From NCBI GenBank assembly GCA_947492235.1, contig CANLLZ010000001.1:868001-932000 (forward strand): a DNA stretch of 64,000 nt, written 5' to 3'. The stretch's first letter is position 1. Each line of letters opens with the position of its first letter. Below, piece by piece: positions 45,075 to 53,504 of the stretch. Source of the DNA: an uncultured Altererythrobacter sp. (GTDB lineage Bacteria; Pseudomonadota; Alphaproteobacteria; Sphingomonadales; Sphingomonadaceae). A program made the translations under genes and the position numbers. The notes beneath the pieces are model-generated. The model did no database searches and was not told where the DNA came from. It was given only the letters and a program-made list of their open reading frames with translations.

Positions 45075-46513
45075 GCAAGCCGGTCGAGACAATTGTCGTC
45101 GCCGGGCGCACCGCCGATGTGTGGCCGGTGGCGGCGCTGCTGGCGCGGGAATTGCCCGACGCGATTGCTCTCCATGTGGTCGAGGACATGGCGAGCGACG
45201 GAGCATTGGCAGCGACCGTGCCGATTGCCAGCGACTACCACGCCCGGCTCGAACTGGATTGCTCCGATCTGATCACCGGATGCGATGCGTGGCCGTCGCT
45301 CGGCAGCGCCATGGAAGGCTGGATGGGCGAGGGCAGCCGCTTCGTCACCGCGCCTTCGGGCACCTTGCCGATGGTCGGGGGCGTCGCGCTCCACCATCTG
45401 GTGCGGAATATGATCGCGGGTCAAGGTCAGGATGGTGATCTGGCCAATGCTTTCGCGCCGCTTCGTTTTGCCGCGAGGGCGGCTGAGGCGGGAAAGATGG
45501 GCCTCCCTTCGGATGCGCCCGAATCGCCGCTGGCCATGCTCGGCCCGCAGGTGAGTGTGGGACGCGAAGCCTATACTGCGATGTTGCGGGATCGGTGCCG
45601 TCAGCGCTGCACAATCACCGCCGGCAAGGTGCAGGGCGCACAGCGCGGCGATGATGGATCGGTCACAGCGGTAAAGCTGGCGGACGGCTCTCTTCTCGCA
45701 GGCGATTTCTTCGTCGATTGCTCAGGCAACATTGGGGTCAGCGAAGATCAAATTTCGGAGCTAGTTCCCTTCCTGCCGCACTGGATAGCCACTGCGGAAA
45801 CTGCAAAGGATCAGGCACAGACCCTACCGACATACCGCGCCTTGGACGACGCAGTTCTGGTTTCCACGCCGACAGCCATCAAACAGTTCCTTGCGCTCGC
45901 CTGTTCGGCCCAAACATCCGACGAAGTTATTGCCAAGACGCTCGGCGATCATGCCGGCATCGCCGACAGCCCGGCGCATGCAATGGTCTCGCCATGGCAA
46001 AATAATGTCGCTCGCCTCGGACCAGCCTCGGCGCAGCTCGGCCCCATACTTTCCGCCGATATGGCGCTGCTTCAGGCGCAGGCGCTGCTGCTGGCAGATG
46101 GTCTACCCAGCCGCACCGACATGCAGGCCGAGGCCAAGGCGTTTAACCGCAAGCACGCAGAAGCCCTGCGCGGCATCACCGATTTCGCCTTCGCTCCGCT
46201 GTATCTGTGCACGCGCAAAGGCGAGTTCTGGGAAGCGATGCGCGCCGCACCACCGCCGGCAAACCTGCAAACCCGGATCGACCAATTCTCCAGTCGCGGC
46301 CGCGTGCCTTCGTTCGAGCGGGACCATGCCGACCAGCAGACCTGGACAGAGCTGCTAATTCAGTTTGGCATCACTCCGCAGCAGATCGACCGCCGTGCCC
46401 AAGCGATCCCTCCCGAGCAGGCATCGCGTATCTTGTCGTCTATTCGCGCCGACCTGGAACGCGCTCTTACAGGTATGACCGATCAGGATGCGTATTTCCG
46501 GCGTATGCGTTAG
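45071..46513 (+). CDS. Degenerate tryptophan-halogenase-fold protein
   Basis: 480 residues. The start is TTG 45071, overlapping the upstream stop as TTGA. It shares the family layout (FFVDCSGNIGV, DMQAEAKAFNRKHAEALRGI, a C-terminal FGITPQQIDRRA) but has lost the GxGxxG FAD loop (VVAGRTADVW instead) and has no WxWxIP. It is therefore probably inactive as a flavoenzyme and may act as a partner, scaffold or regulator of the intact protein next door. A simple decaying gene copy is less likely because the frame is fully open. It converges on the flavodoxin-like gene. Confidence 0.75.
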   Translation: MSKPVETIVVAGRTADVWPVAALLARELPDAIALHVVEDMASDGALAATVPIASDYHARLELDCSDLITGCDAWPSLGSAMEGWMGEGSRFVTAPSGTLPMVGGVALHHLVRNMIAGQGQDGDLANAFAPLRFAARAAEAGKMGLPSDAPESPLAMLGPQVSVGREAYTAMLRDRCRQRCTITAGKVQGAQRGDDGSVTAVKLADGSLLAGDFFVDCSGNIGVSEDQISELVPFLPHWIATAETAKDQAQTLPTYRALDDAVLVSTPTAIKQFLALACSAQTSDEVIAKTLGDHAGIADSPAHAMVSPWQNNVARLGPASAQLGPILSADMALLQAQALLLADGLPSRTDMQAEAKAFNRKHAEALRGITDFAFAPLYLCTRKGEFWEAMRAAPPPANLQTRIDQFSSRGRVPSFERDHADQQTWTELLIQFGITPQQIDRRAQAIPPEQASRILSSIRADLERALTGMTDQDAYFRRMR

Positions 46514-47268
46514 CGATATTCCGGATTGGGGGCATCGAACCGGCGACCTTCGTTCCACAAATCGACCGAATTGCCATAGGCCGGGATACCGCCTGCATCT
46601 TTGAGCATCCGCGCGAAATGCAGCATATTCCAAGTCGCGAAGGTGGCGTTGCGGCGGGTGAAGTCATTGTCAAATCCGACATAGCCTTCGCCGTCCTCCA
46701 GCGGGTCCCCATAACTTGGCCCCGGTCCTGCCTCGCCGATCCAGCCGGCATCGGCCTGCGGCGGGATGGTGTAGCCGACATGCTGGAGCGAGTAGAGCGT
46801 CCCCATGGAGACGTGTTTTATGCCGTCTTCATTGCCAGTAACGAACACTCCGGCAACCTTGCCGTAAAAGGCGTACTGGCCCTTGTCATTGGTTTGCCCC
46901 GAATGCGCGTAAAGCCGCTCGATCAGCTGCTGGCAGACGCTGCTCTTCTCGCCCAGCCAGATGGGCGTGCCGAGCAGCAGGATGTCTGCCGCCTTCACCT
47001 TCTTCCAGATTGCCGGCCAGTCATCACGCTCGGCGCCGTGCTCCGTCATATCGGGGTAGACGCCGTGGGCGATGTGGTGATCGACCAGCCGGACCTGGTC
47101 CAGCGACACGCCGCTCCGCACCATGATCGCCTCTGCTGTCCCGAGAAGTTTGTCGGTATGTGAAGCCTCCGGCGTGGGTTTAAGCGTGCAATTGATGGTC
47201 AGCGCCTTCAGGTCGCTGAAGTCGGTAGTGTTCGCGTTGCACAATTCAGTCTGTTTCTGGTCCAGCAC
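46510..47268 (-). CDS. NAD(P)H-dependent flavodoxin-fold oxidoreductase
   Basis: 252 residues, flavodoxin-like fold. It shows the NADPH-dependent FMN reductase pattern: LKALTINCTLKPTPEASHTD near the N-terminus, then ADILLLGTPIWLGEKSSVCQQLIERL (FMN-binding loop, residues about 92-115) and YGKVAGVFVTGNEDG. It reduces FMN or quinones. It lies next to the halogenase-like genes but convergent, so a supply of reduced flavin to them is only speculation. GTG 47268 has GGGAGAG about 6 nt upstream and is the best start. Confidence 0.82.
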   Translation of the reverse strand: MLDQKQTELCNANTTDFSDLKALTINCTLKPTPEASHTDKLLGTAEAIMVRSGVSLDQVRLVDHHIAHGVYPDMTEHGAERDDWPAIWKKVKAADILLLGTPIWLGEKSSVCQQLIERLYAHSGQTNDKGQYAFYGKVAGVFVTGNEDGIKHVSMGTLYSLQHVGYTIPPQADAGWIGEAGPGPSYGDPLEDGEGYVGFDNDFTRRNATFATWNMLHFARMLKDAGGIPAYGNSVDLWNEGRRFDAPNPEYR

Positions 47269-47421
47269 AATATCTCTCCCTGATGTGATGTATACGCTTG
47301 GCTGCTTGAAAGGTTACCGTGCGCCTGTTGCGGGCCGCCGCCTCGCTGGCTAAAGGCTGCCCGTCGCATTCGTATGCGCGCACATGCCGCGCGCTTCCAA
47401 GATTTGAAGGACCTGACCCCC
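47269..47421. promoter_or_regulatory. Divergent intergenic region between flavodoxin-like gene and class I aldolase
   Basis: 153 bp holding the promoters for two divergent genes. GAAGGA precedes the aldolase ATG. No firm -35/-10 pair or repeat seen. Confidence 0.3.
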
Positions 47422-48318
47422 ATGAATTTCGACGAGATGAAAGCCAAAATGGCGCAAGGCGATGGCTTTATTGCAGCGCTGGACCAGTCGGGCGGCTCCA
47501 CGCCCAAGGCGCTGGCAGGCTACGGCGTTGGTGAAGACGAATGGTCGGGCGATGACGAGATGTTCGCAAAAATCCACGAAATGCGCTGCCGCATCGTGGA
47601 AAGCGCAGCCTTCACCGGTGAGAAGGTCGTCGGCGCGATCCTGTTCGAGAAGACGATGGAAGGCTGCACACCTGATGGTTCGCCCATTCCCGAGCGTCTT
47701 CGGGCCAAGGGCATCGTGCCTTTCTTGAAAGTCGACAAGGGCATGCACGACACCGCCAACGGCGTGCAGCTAATGAAGGATATGCCCGAGCTCGATGCCA
47801 ATTGCGCGCGGGCCAAGGAACTCGGCGTGTTCGGCACAAAGATGCGCAGCGTCATTCATGAGGCGGACGAGACTGGCGTCGCCGACAATGTCCGCCAGCA
47901 AATGGATTTCGGCCTGCAAATTCTGGGCAATGGCCTGGTCCCCATTCTGGAGCCGGAAGTCAGCCTGAAAAGCGAGAGCCGCCCGCAGGCCGAGGCCCAG
48001 CTACTCGCCGCGATGCTCGATCAGCTGAACCGTGTGCCCGATGGGCAGCAGGTGATGTTGAAACTGACCATCCCCAGCGAGCCTGACCTCTACAAGCCGC
48101 TGACCGAGCACCCGAAGGTGCTTCGCGTTGTAGCACTGTCGGGTGGCTATTCGCGCGACGAGGCCTGCACCGAACTCGCGAAAAACCACGGCATGATCGC
48201 CAGCTTCAGCCGCGCTCTGCTGCAGGAACTGCGCGCGCAGATGGACGAGCAGGGCTTCGATCAAGCGCTGGGTTCCGCAATCGACGCGATCTACACCGCC
48301 AGCAAAGCGCCGGCGTAA
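47422..48318 (+). CDS. Class I fructose-bisphosphate aldolase
   Basis: 298 residues, Schiff-base (class I) aldolase of the bacterial type. Signatures are GFIAALDQSGGSTPKALAGYG near the N-terminus, AILFEKTMEG, LVPILEPEVSL and the Schiff-base region QQVMLKLTIPSEPDLY. It cleaves fructose-1,6-bisphosphate, completing a glycolytic set with Gap and Pgk of the cluster 6 kb upstream. ATG 47422 follows GAAGGACC; the longer frame from 47374 lacks conservation. Confidence 0.92.
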   Translation: MNFDEMKAKMAQGDGFIAALDQSGGSTPKALAGYGVGEDEWSGDDEMFAKIHEMRCRIVESAAFTGEKVVGAILFEKTMEGCTPDGSPIPERLRAKGIVPFLKVDKGMHDTANGVQLMKDMPELDANCARAKELGVFGTKMRSVIHEADETGVADNVRQQMDFGLQILGNGLVPILEPEVSLKSESRPQAEAQLLAAMLDQLNRVPDGQQVMLKLTIPSEPDLYKPLTEHPKVLRVVALSGGYSRDEACTELAKNHGMIASFSRALLQELRAQMDEQGFDQALGSAIDAIYTASKAPA

Positions 48319-48322
48319 AGGT

Positions 48323-48763
48323 TCAACCCGGCGCGAATTTCGGGGTGCCCAGCGGGGTTGCCTCGAAACGGAAGCGATAGGCTGACGGGGCGATGGGCAT
48401 GGATTGAGTCGTCGGAATCGGTGCGATCTCGACGATTTCCAACCTCACGTCCCGGTGGTCTGTCGGTTTCGCGCTGTTCAAGACGAGCCGGGCCTCTCCG
48501 GCATCGGTCAGGACTCGCGCTTTCAGAATGAGTTCGCCCGGCCACACGCACTGGGCATCCGCCGGACAGCGGCTGTCGGAAACCACTTCGACAGGCATAA
48601 TCTCGGCATCAGCAAAGCTCTGCCACGTCCCGATCCCTACGCAGGGACCGAGGGTGCACTCTGCCCCGAGCTCCGCCTCATCATTGGGCACTCCAGCGCA
48701 GCCCCCGCCCAATTGCAGTAGAGCGAACATGCTCAAGGCGGACAGGGCTTGGCGCGGGTTCAT
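48323..48763 (-). CDS. Small cysteine-containing lipoprotein of unknown function
   Basis: 146 residues: signal segment MNPRQALSALSMFALLQ and lipobox GGGC (Cys22). Mature part has paired cysteines (ECTLGPC, then RCPADAQCVWPGEL) that may form disulfides, followed by beta-rich sequence (LILKARVL, RLVLNS, VRLEIVEIAPIP). No recognised family. It is divergent from thiE with only 21 bp between starts, so promoters overlap. The longer upstream extension to 49291 re-reads thiE antisense. Confidence 0.65.
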   Translation of the reverse strand: MNPRQALSALSMFALLQLGGGCAGVPNDEAELGAECTLGPCVGIGTWQSFADAEIMPVEVVSDSRCPADAQCVWPGELILKARVLTDAGEARLVLNSAKPTDHRDVRLEIVEIAPIPTTQSMPIAPSAYRFRFEATPLGTPKFAPG

Positions 48764-48784
48764 GCCGGGGATAATGCACGCGCT

Positions 48785-49429
48785 ATGACCGATTGCCAAT
48801 TGTACCTGATCTCCCCGCTCGATGTTGGCGGCGACTTTCCCTCCCGGCTCGAGCATGCGCTCGATGCGGGGGAGGGCTTTGTCACGGCATTCCAGTTCCG
48901 GGTGAAGGGGCTGGACCAGCACGAGGCTGCCGCTCTCGCAACACCCTTGCAGGAGATCTGTGCCGCCCATGATGTAGCGTTCATCGTGAATGACGATGCG
49001 GCGCTCGCCCGGCGGCTGAATGCGGACGGCGTGCATCTGGGGCAGGGCGACGGCGACCCACGCGATGCCCGGGACGCGCTGGGACGCGAGGCGCAGATCG
49101 GGGTGACGTGCCATGCCAGCCGCCATCTGGCGATGGAGGCGGGTGAGGCTGGGGCCGATTACGTCGCTTTCGGAGCCTTCTTCCCCAGCACCACCAAACA
49201 AAGCGAGCATCGGCCCGAGGTGGAAATCCTCGAATGGTGGACGACTGTCTTTGAAATCCCCTGTGTTGCGATCGGCGGGATAACGCCCCAAAATTGCGGC
49301 CCTCTGGTGAAAGCGGGGGCCGATTTTCTGGCTGTGTCCGGCGCTGTCTGGAATGGCGATGAAGCCGCAGCGGTCGAGGCATTTTCGAAGGCCGTGGCGG
49401 AGGCGAAGAGCGAAGCCGTCGCCGATTGA
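48785..49429 (+). CDS. thiE: Thiamine phosphate synthase family protein
   Basis: 214 residues, TIM-barrel. It couples HMP-pyrophosphate and thiazole phosphate to thiamine phosphate. Motifs are FQFRVKGLDQHE (pyrophosphate/thiazole binding), DADGVHLGQ-like NADGVHLGQGDGDP, and the C-terminal PCVAIGGITPQNCGPLVKAGADFLAVSGA. No TPP riboswitch fits upstream because the gap to the divergent gene is 21 bp. ATG 48785 is preferred to the upstream codons at 48749. Confidence 0.9.
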   Translation: MTDCQLYLISPLDVGGDFPSRLEHALDAGEGFVTAFQFRVKGLDQHEAAALATPLQEICAAHDVAFIVNDDAALARRLNADGVHLGQGDGDPRDARDALGREAQIGVTCHASRHLAMEAGEAGADYVAFGAFFPSTTKQSEHRPEVEILEWWTTVFEIPCVAIGGITPQNCGPLVKAGADFLAVSGAVWNGDEAAAVEAFSKAVAEAKSEAVAD

Positions 49430-49495
49430 TCAAAGGGGGTGGTTTAAGCGCGCGCAATGCGTGATTTTCTTCTGCATATACTCTAATGCCGAACC

Positions 49496-50221
49496 ATGAA
49501 GTTCCTGGATCGCCTTCTGACCATCGTCATCACTGCCACGCTGACCTCTGCCGTGTGGATCGTTGCGGGCGGCAGCCTGATCGAGAACGCGACAGCCGAA
49601 GGCCAGCGCGATGCGGTGCGTCCGGCTGAGGCTGCGCCCAGTCCCACGCCAACGGAAACGGCCGTTTCGGAAACAGAGGATGTTGCCGACCCGGCACCGC
49701 CCGCAGCCGCACCGCTCGATCGCAATGATGTTTCTTCGCCCACCGAGAGCGAGGCTGCGCAATTGCTGGTCCCGGTGCTGAATGTCCGCCCGTCCGACCT
49801 TTCCGATACTTACTCCGCCTCGGCGCAAGGTGGGGATCGCTTGCATGAAGCGATTGATATCATGGCCCCGAGGGGCACCTCGGTCATCGCGGCGGGCGCC
49901 GGCGAGGTCGAGAAACTGTTCCGTTCCGATGCAGGCGGGCTGACGATCTATGTACGCTCCCCCGACCGCCAGACGATCCATTATTATGCGCATCTGGATG
50001 AGTATGCGCAGGGCCTGCGCGAAGGGATGCGCGTGCGGCGAGGCCAGCGGCTCGGGTCTGTGGGATCGTCCGGCAATGCCGATGCCAATGCACCGCATCT
50101 CCATTTTGCGATCCTGCGCACGACCGAGGATGCCGAATGGTGGGAGCCTGCCAATGCGGTGAACCCGTTCCCGCTGCTGACCGGTCAGGCAACCGCGCAG
50201 CGTTCGGGCGGCGCGTTCTAA
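49496..50221 (+). CDS. M23-family (LytM) peptidase-like protein
   Basis: 241 residues, a signal/anchor helix (about 7-27) and an Ala/Pro/Glu-rich linker (about 30-85), then an M23 domain. The zinc motif HEAIDI (HxxxD) near residue 118 and APHLHFAI (HxH) near residue 200 are both present, so it may be an active peptidoglycan endopeptidase, although some such proteins are activators. SGDAGGLTIYVRS and YAHLDEY match the LytM core. It converges on the secreted gene at 50234. Confidence 0.88.
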   Translation: MKFLDRLLTIVITATLTSAVWIVAGGSLIENATAEGQRDAVRPAEAAPSPTPTETAVSETEDVADPAPPAAAPLDRNDVSSPTESEAAQLLVPVLNVRPSDLSDTYSASAQGGDRLHEAIDIMAPRGTSVIAAGAGEVEKLFRSDAGGLTIYVRSPDRQTIHYYAHLDEYAQGLREGMRVRRGQRLGSVGSSGNADANAPHLHFAILRTTEDAEWWEPANAVNPFPLLTGQATAQRSGGAF

Positions 50222-50233
50222 CTGGCTTGATTT

Positions 50234-50608
50234 TTAACGCGCAGGCCCTTCACGCACACAGCGAACCCGGCTCAGTTGTCCGTCATCGCCGTATTTCTGC
50301 AGGATGCTGGCCATCCGGCGGGCAAACTTTGCACCCTTCATCGGGCCGCGCGTGAAGGTGACGGTCCTGGCCGTGGCCAGATAGGTCCCGCTGCCGCTTG
50401 CAGCGGTATAGCTGGACGCATTGCCGATCACGAAATCCATGCCGGGAACCGGAACCCATGCCTGCCCCGCAGCGCTGCCCGGAACAGAGCACCGGTATTG
50501 CCCCAGCGGCAGGGTTTCGAGCTGGCCGCTGGGCTGGGCAAGCGCCGGGCTGCCCATGGCGAGAGGCGTGGCGATGGCCACCGCTGCCAAGAGGAGGGAT
50601 GTCTTCAT
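50234..50608 (-). CDS. Secreted protein of unknown function
   Basis: 124 residues with signal peptide MKTSLLLAAVAIATPLAMGSPALAQ. The mature sequence is short, beta-rich, with two cysteines (QYRCSVPG and RVRCVREG) that may pair. It resembles small conserved sphingomonad secreted proteins but I cannot name a family. ATG 50608 is chosen for the signal peptide; the longer frame to 50734 is a shadow. It is divergent from efp. Confidence 0.65.
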   Translation of the reverse strand: MKTSLLLAAVAIATPLAMGSPALAQPSGQLETLPLGQYRCSVPGSAAGQAWVPVPGMDFVIGNASSYTAASGSGTYLATARTVTFTRGPMKGAKFARRMASILQKYGDDGQLSRVRCVREGPAR

Positions 50609-50748
50609 AGAGCGTGCAATTATCATGGCGCGCACCATATCGCCACACTCCTTGCCGCAAGCTGACCCAGCGGCTAATGCGCGCAGGAAACTTACCAGGC
50701 CGGGCCGCGCGGTCCCGTCTGGCATTCGCACCAAAAAGGCATCTCCCC

Positions 50749-51312
50749 ATGAAAATGAGCGGCGTGGACATTCGTCCCGGTAACATCATCGAATATGAAA
50801 ACGGCATCTGGAAAGTTGCCAAGATTCAGCACACGCAGCCCGGCAAGGGCGGCGCGTATATGCAGGTCGAGATGAAGAACCTGCAGGACGGGCGCAAAAC
50901 CAATGTCCGCTTCCGCAGCGCCGATACGGTCGAGAAGGTCCGCCTCGACACCAAGGAATACCAGTATCTCTATGCCGAGGACGATATGCTGGTCTTCATG
51001 GATCAGGAAACCTTCGAGCAGATCAATCTGCCTGCCGATCTGCTGGGCGACGCCCGCGCATTCCTGGAAGACGGCATGACCGTGAAGCTGGAACTGTGGG
51101 AAGAAAAGCCGATCTCGGTCGCTCTGCCGGAACAGGTCGAAGCCACCATCACCGAGGCCGATGCCGTGGTGAAGGGCCAGACCGCGTCCTCCAGCTACAA
51201 GCCCGCCGTGCTGGAAAACGGTGTGCGCGTCATGGTGCCACCGCATATCGAAAGCGGCACGCGCATCATCGTGGACGTGTACGAACAAACCTATGTCGGC
51301 AAGGCGAGCTAA
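50749..51312 (+). CDS. efp: Elongation factor P
   Basis: 187 residues, relieving ribosome stalling at polyproline. Three domains typical of EF-P are present. The modification loop [15 protein letters not shown] has the conserved Lys33 at the tip. C-terminal [24 protein letters not shown] is the usual end. A modification enzyme is not in the window. ATG 50749 is followed by ATG 50755; CTCC-rich sequence precedes it, without a strong Shine-Dalgarno. IMPase follows after 6 bp. Confidence 0.96.
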   Translation: MKMSGVDIRPGNIIEYENGIWKVAKIQHTQPGKGGAYMQVEMKNLQDGRKTNVRFRSADTVEKVRLDTKEYQYLYAEDDMLVFMDQETFEQINLPADLLGDARAFLEDGMTVKLELWEEKPISVALPEQVEATITEADAVVKGQTASSSYKPAVLENGVRVMVPPHIESGTRIIVDVYEQTYVGKAS

Positions 51313-51318
51313 CACCTC

Positions 51319-52152
51319 ATGTCGATGTATTCAGGACTGGTGCGCGTTATGGAACGCGCCGCGCGCAAGGCTGGCGGAAAGCTGCGCCGTGATTTCGGCG
51401 AGGTCGAACATCTGCAGGTGAGCCGAAAAGGCCCGGCGGATTTCGTGTCCAAGGCCGACCAGATTTCCGAGCGCACCCTATATGACGAGCTGCTCGCCGC
51501 GCGGCCCGACTGGGGCTTCGTGCTGGAGGAGGGCGGCACAATCGAGGGAGATCCGACGAAGCCGCGCTGGATCATCGATCCGCTGGACGGCACCAGCAAC
51601 TTCCTGCACGCCATCCCGCATTTCGCGATTTCCATCGCGGTGCAGGAGCCCAAGCCGGGCGGTGCCGGGATGAGCGGTGACCCGTGGGGTGAAGTGACCG
51701 CCGGGGTCATCTACCAGCCGATCCTCGACGAGACCTACTGGGCGGAAAAATCGCGCGGTGCCTGGCTGCATGATGGCCGCCTACGGGTATCGTCGCGCCG
51801 GTCCCTTTCCGAAGCGCTCATCGCCACCGGCATTCCGTTCTCCGGCCACGGCGATTTCGCCGAATGGAGCCGCATTTTCGGCGCCATCGGTCCGGAAGTG
51901 GCGGGCATTCGCCGGTACGGCACCGCCTCGCTGGATCTCGCATGGCTGGCTGCGGGCCGGTTTGACGGTTTCTGGGAAAGCGGGCTCAACGACTGGGATA
52001 CCGCCGCAGGCTGCCTGATGGTGCGCGAGGCGGGCGGTTTCGTGTCCGATTTCCGTGGGCGTTCGCAGCCTATCCATTCGCGCCAGGTTCTGGCCGCCAA
52101 TGACGCATTGCATTCGCGGCTACACAAACTGTTGGCAAACGCCCTCAAGTAA
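51319..52152 (+). CDS. suhB: Inositol monophosphatase family protein
   Basis: 277 residues. The metal-binding motif WIIDPLDGTSNFLHAIP is near residue 90, with the upstream acidic pair VLEEGG near 70 and the C-terminal NDWDTAAGCLMVREAGG. Family members hydrolyse inositol phosphates or related sugar phosphates; in proteobacteria the SuhB homologue also supports rRNA transcription. It is in one unit with efp. A tRNA-Leu gene begins 28 bp after its stop. Confidence 0.88.
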   Translation: MSMYSGLVRVMERAARKAGGKLRRDFGEVEHLQVSRKGPADFVSKADQISERTLYDELLAARPDWGFVLEEGGTIEGDPTKPRWIIDPLDGTSNFLHAIPHFAISIAVQEPKPGGAGMSGDPWGEVTAGVIYQPILDETYWAEKSRGAWLHDGRLRVSSRRSLSEALIATGIPFSGHGDFAEWSRIFGAIGPEVAGIRRYGTASLDLAWLAAGRFDGFWESGLNDWDTAAGCLMVREAGGFVSDFRGRSQPIHSRQVLAANDALHSRLHKLLANALK

Positions 52153-52180
52153 GGCTATCCGCGCGCCGTCTGATTGGTGC

Positions 52181-52265
52181 GCCCCTGTGGTGGAATTGGT
52201 AGACGCGCTCGACTCAAAATCGAGTTCCTAACGGAGTGCCCGTTCGAGTCGGGCCAGGGGCACCA
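52181..52265 (+). tRNA. tRNA-Leu (CAA)
   Basis: An 85-nt class II cloverleaf. Acceptor stem GCCCCTG pairs with CAGGGGC, then A and encoded CCA. The anticodon arm CTCGA-CTCAAAA-TCGAG gives anticodon CAA. A long variable arm (TTCCTAACGGAGT) and T-arm GTTCGAGTC are present. Confidence 0.96.
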
Positions 52266-52283
52266 TTTATTCTCTCACGGCTT

Positions 52284-52298
52284 ATCGGCTTCGCCGAT
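52284..52298. terminator. Small stem-loop after tRNA-Leu
   Basis: Inverted repeat ATCGGC-TTC-GCCGAT beginning 19 nt after the tRNA. No T-run follows, so termination is only a guess. Confidence 0.25.
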
Positions 52299-52372
52299 GC
52301 CTCCGAGGGGGCGCACCAGGGGCTGCGGCGCGCGGTCGCGCTCTGACTGCCGTGACTTGGTTTTGGTCCTGA

Positions 52373-53419
52373 TCAAACGGTGATCTTCACCTTCACGACG
52401 CCGTCTTCTTTGGCGTCGAAGATGCGGTAGGCTTCTGCACCTTCGGACAGGGTGAAGTCGTGGCTGAACAGTCCTTCCGCCTTCACTCGGCCTTGCTGGA
52501 CCATCGGTACCAGATGCTGCCACATATTCGGCACGTCGCAGATGCCGCCGCGCACGGTCACGTTTTTGAACATGATGAGGGGGAGGGGCAGGGTGTCTTG
52601 CGGCTCCGGAATGCCGACGAAACTGGCATTCCCGCCATGCGCCACCAGCGGCAACACCGCGGCAATCGCTCCGCTCGCACCGGATGCCTCGAAAACGCTG
52701 TCTGCGCCCAGTCCGCCCGTCGCCTCGCGGATTTGCTCGACCAGATCAGGGCCCGGGGCGAAGGTGATCGCACCCAGTGCCTCGGCCGCGTTGCGCCGTT
52801 CGGCGACTGGATCGATGGCGAACACTTTGGCGGCGCCCAAGGCAAAGGCCAGTTCCACCCCGATCAGCCCGATGGGGCCAAGGCCGACGATAGCCACCGT
52901 TCCGCCTGGCTTGGGCTCGGCGCGGGTCAGACCGAAATAGGCGGTCGCCATGCCATCTGTGAGCAATAACGCCTGTTCGTCGGTAAGCCCCTCAGTCGGC
53001 ATCAAGGTTTTGTCGGCATTGGGCACGCAGACATATTCCGCCTGACCGCCCTGCAAGGCCGTGCTCAGCCCGAAGGCGGTGGCTTGCGGGCATTTGAGCG
53101 GCTGACCGATGAGGCAGGCGGGGCACGATCCGCAGCCCGTGCCGCCCGCCGCCAGCACTTTCGCGCCCGGCTTGTAGAGATGCACATCGCTGCCCGCTTC
53201 CACGACTTCGCCGATGAATTCGTGCCCGACACAGAAGTTGGGCGTGTCGGCGCCGTATTCCGTGTTTCCGATATGCGCGCCGTGATACATGTGCAGATCG
53301 CTGCCGCAGATGGAGCAGGCGGAGACTTTCATGATGACGCTGTTGGGCGTGGCCAGTTCGGGATCGGCATAGCTCTCGTACCGGATATCGCGGGGGCCGT
53401 TGAAGACGAGAGCTTTCAT
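52373..53419 (-). CDS. Zinc-dependent alcohol dehydrogenase family protein
   Basis: 348 residues, MDR superfamily. The catalytic zinc ligands are in ACSICGSDLHMYHG and NFCVGHEFIGEV (GHE motif), the structural zinc cluster is CGSCPACLIGQPLKC with four cysteines in C-x2-C-x2-C-x7-C spacing, and the Rossmann motif is VGLGPIGLIG. It oxidises an alcohol or polyol with NAD(P); substrate unknown. The signature ordering resembles Zn-dependent alcohol/sorbitol or threonine-type enzymes. Preceded by no operon partner. Confidence 0.9.
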   Translation of the reverse strand: MKALVFNGPRDIRYESYADPELATPNSVIMKVSACSICGSDLHMYHGAHIGNTEYGADTPNFCVGHEFIGEVVEAGSDVHLYKPGAKVLAAGGTGCGSCPACLIGQPLKCPQATAFGLSTALQGGQAEYVCVPNADKTLMPTEGLTDEQALLLTDGMATAYFGLTRAEPKPGGTVAIVGLGPIGLIGVELAFALGAAKVFAIDPVAERRNAAEALGAITFAPGPDLVEQIREATGGLGADSVFEASGASGAIAAVLPLVAHGGNASFVGIPEPQDTLPLPLIMFKNVTVRGGICDVPNMWQHLVPMVQQGRVKAEGLFSHDFTLSEGAEAYRIFDAKEDGVVKVKITV

Positions 53420-53504
53420 TATGGTGTAACCTTTCGATTGGACCGGGCGAACCTAGCAGGCAAGAGGCCCGCGTCCAGCGGCCATCAACAGGGGAATACG
53501 ATTC

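Noticed and set aside
48764-48784. Search for a TPP riboswitch ahead of thiE
   Set aside because: Only 21 bp separate it from the divergent gene, too short for a TPP aptamer.
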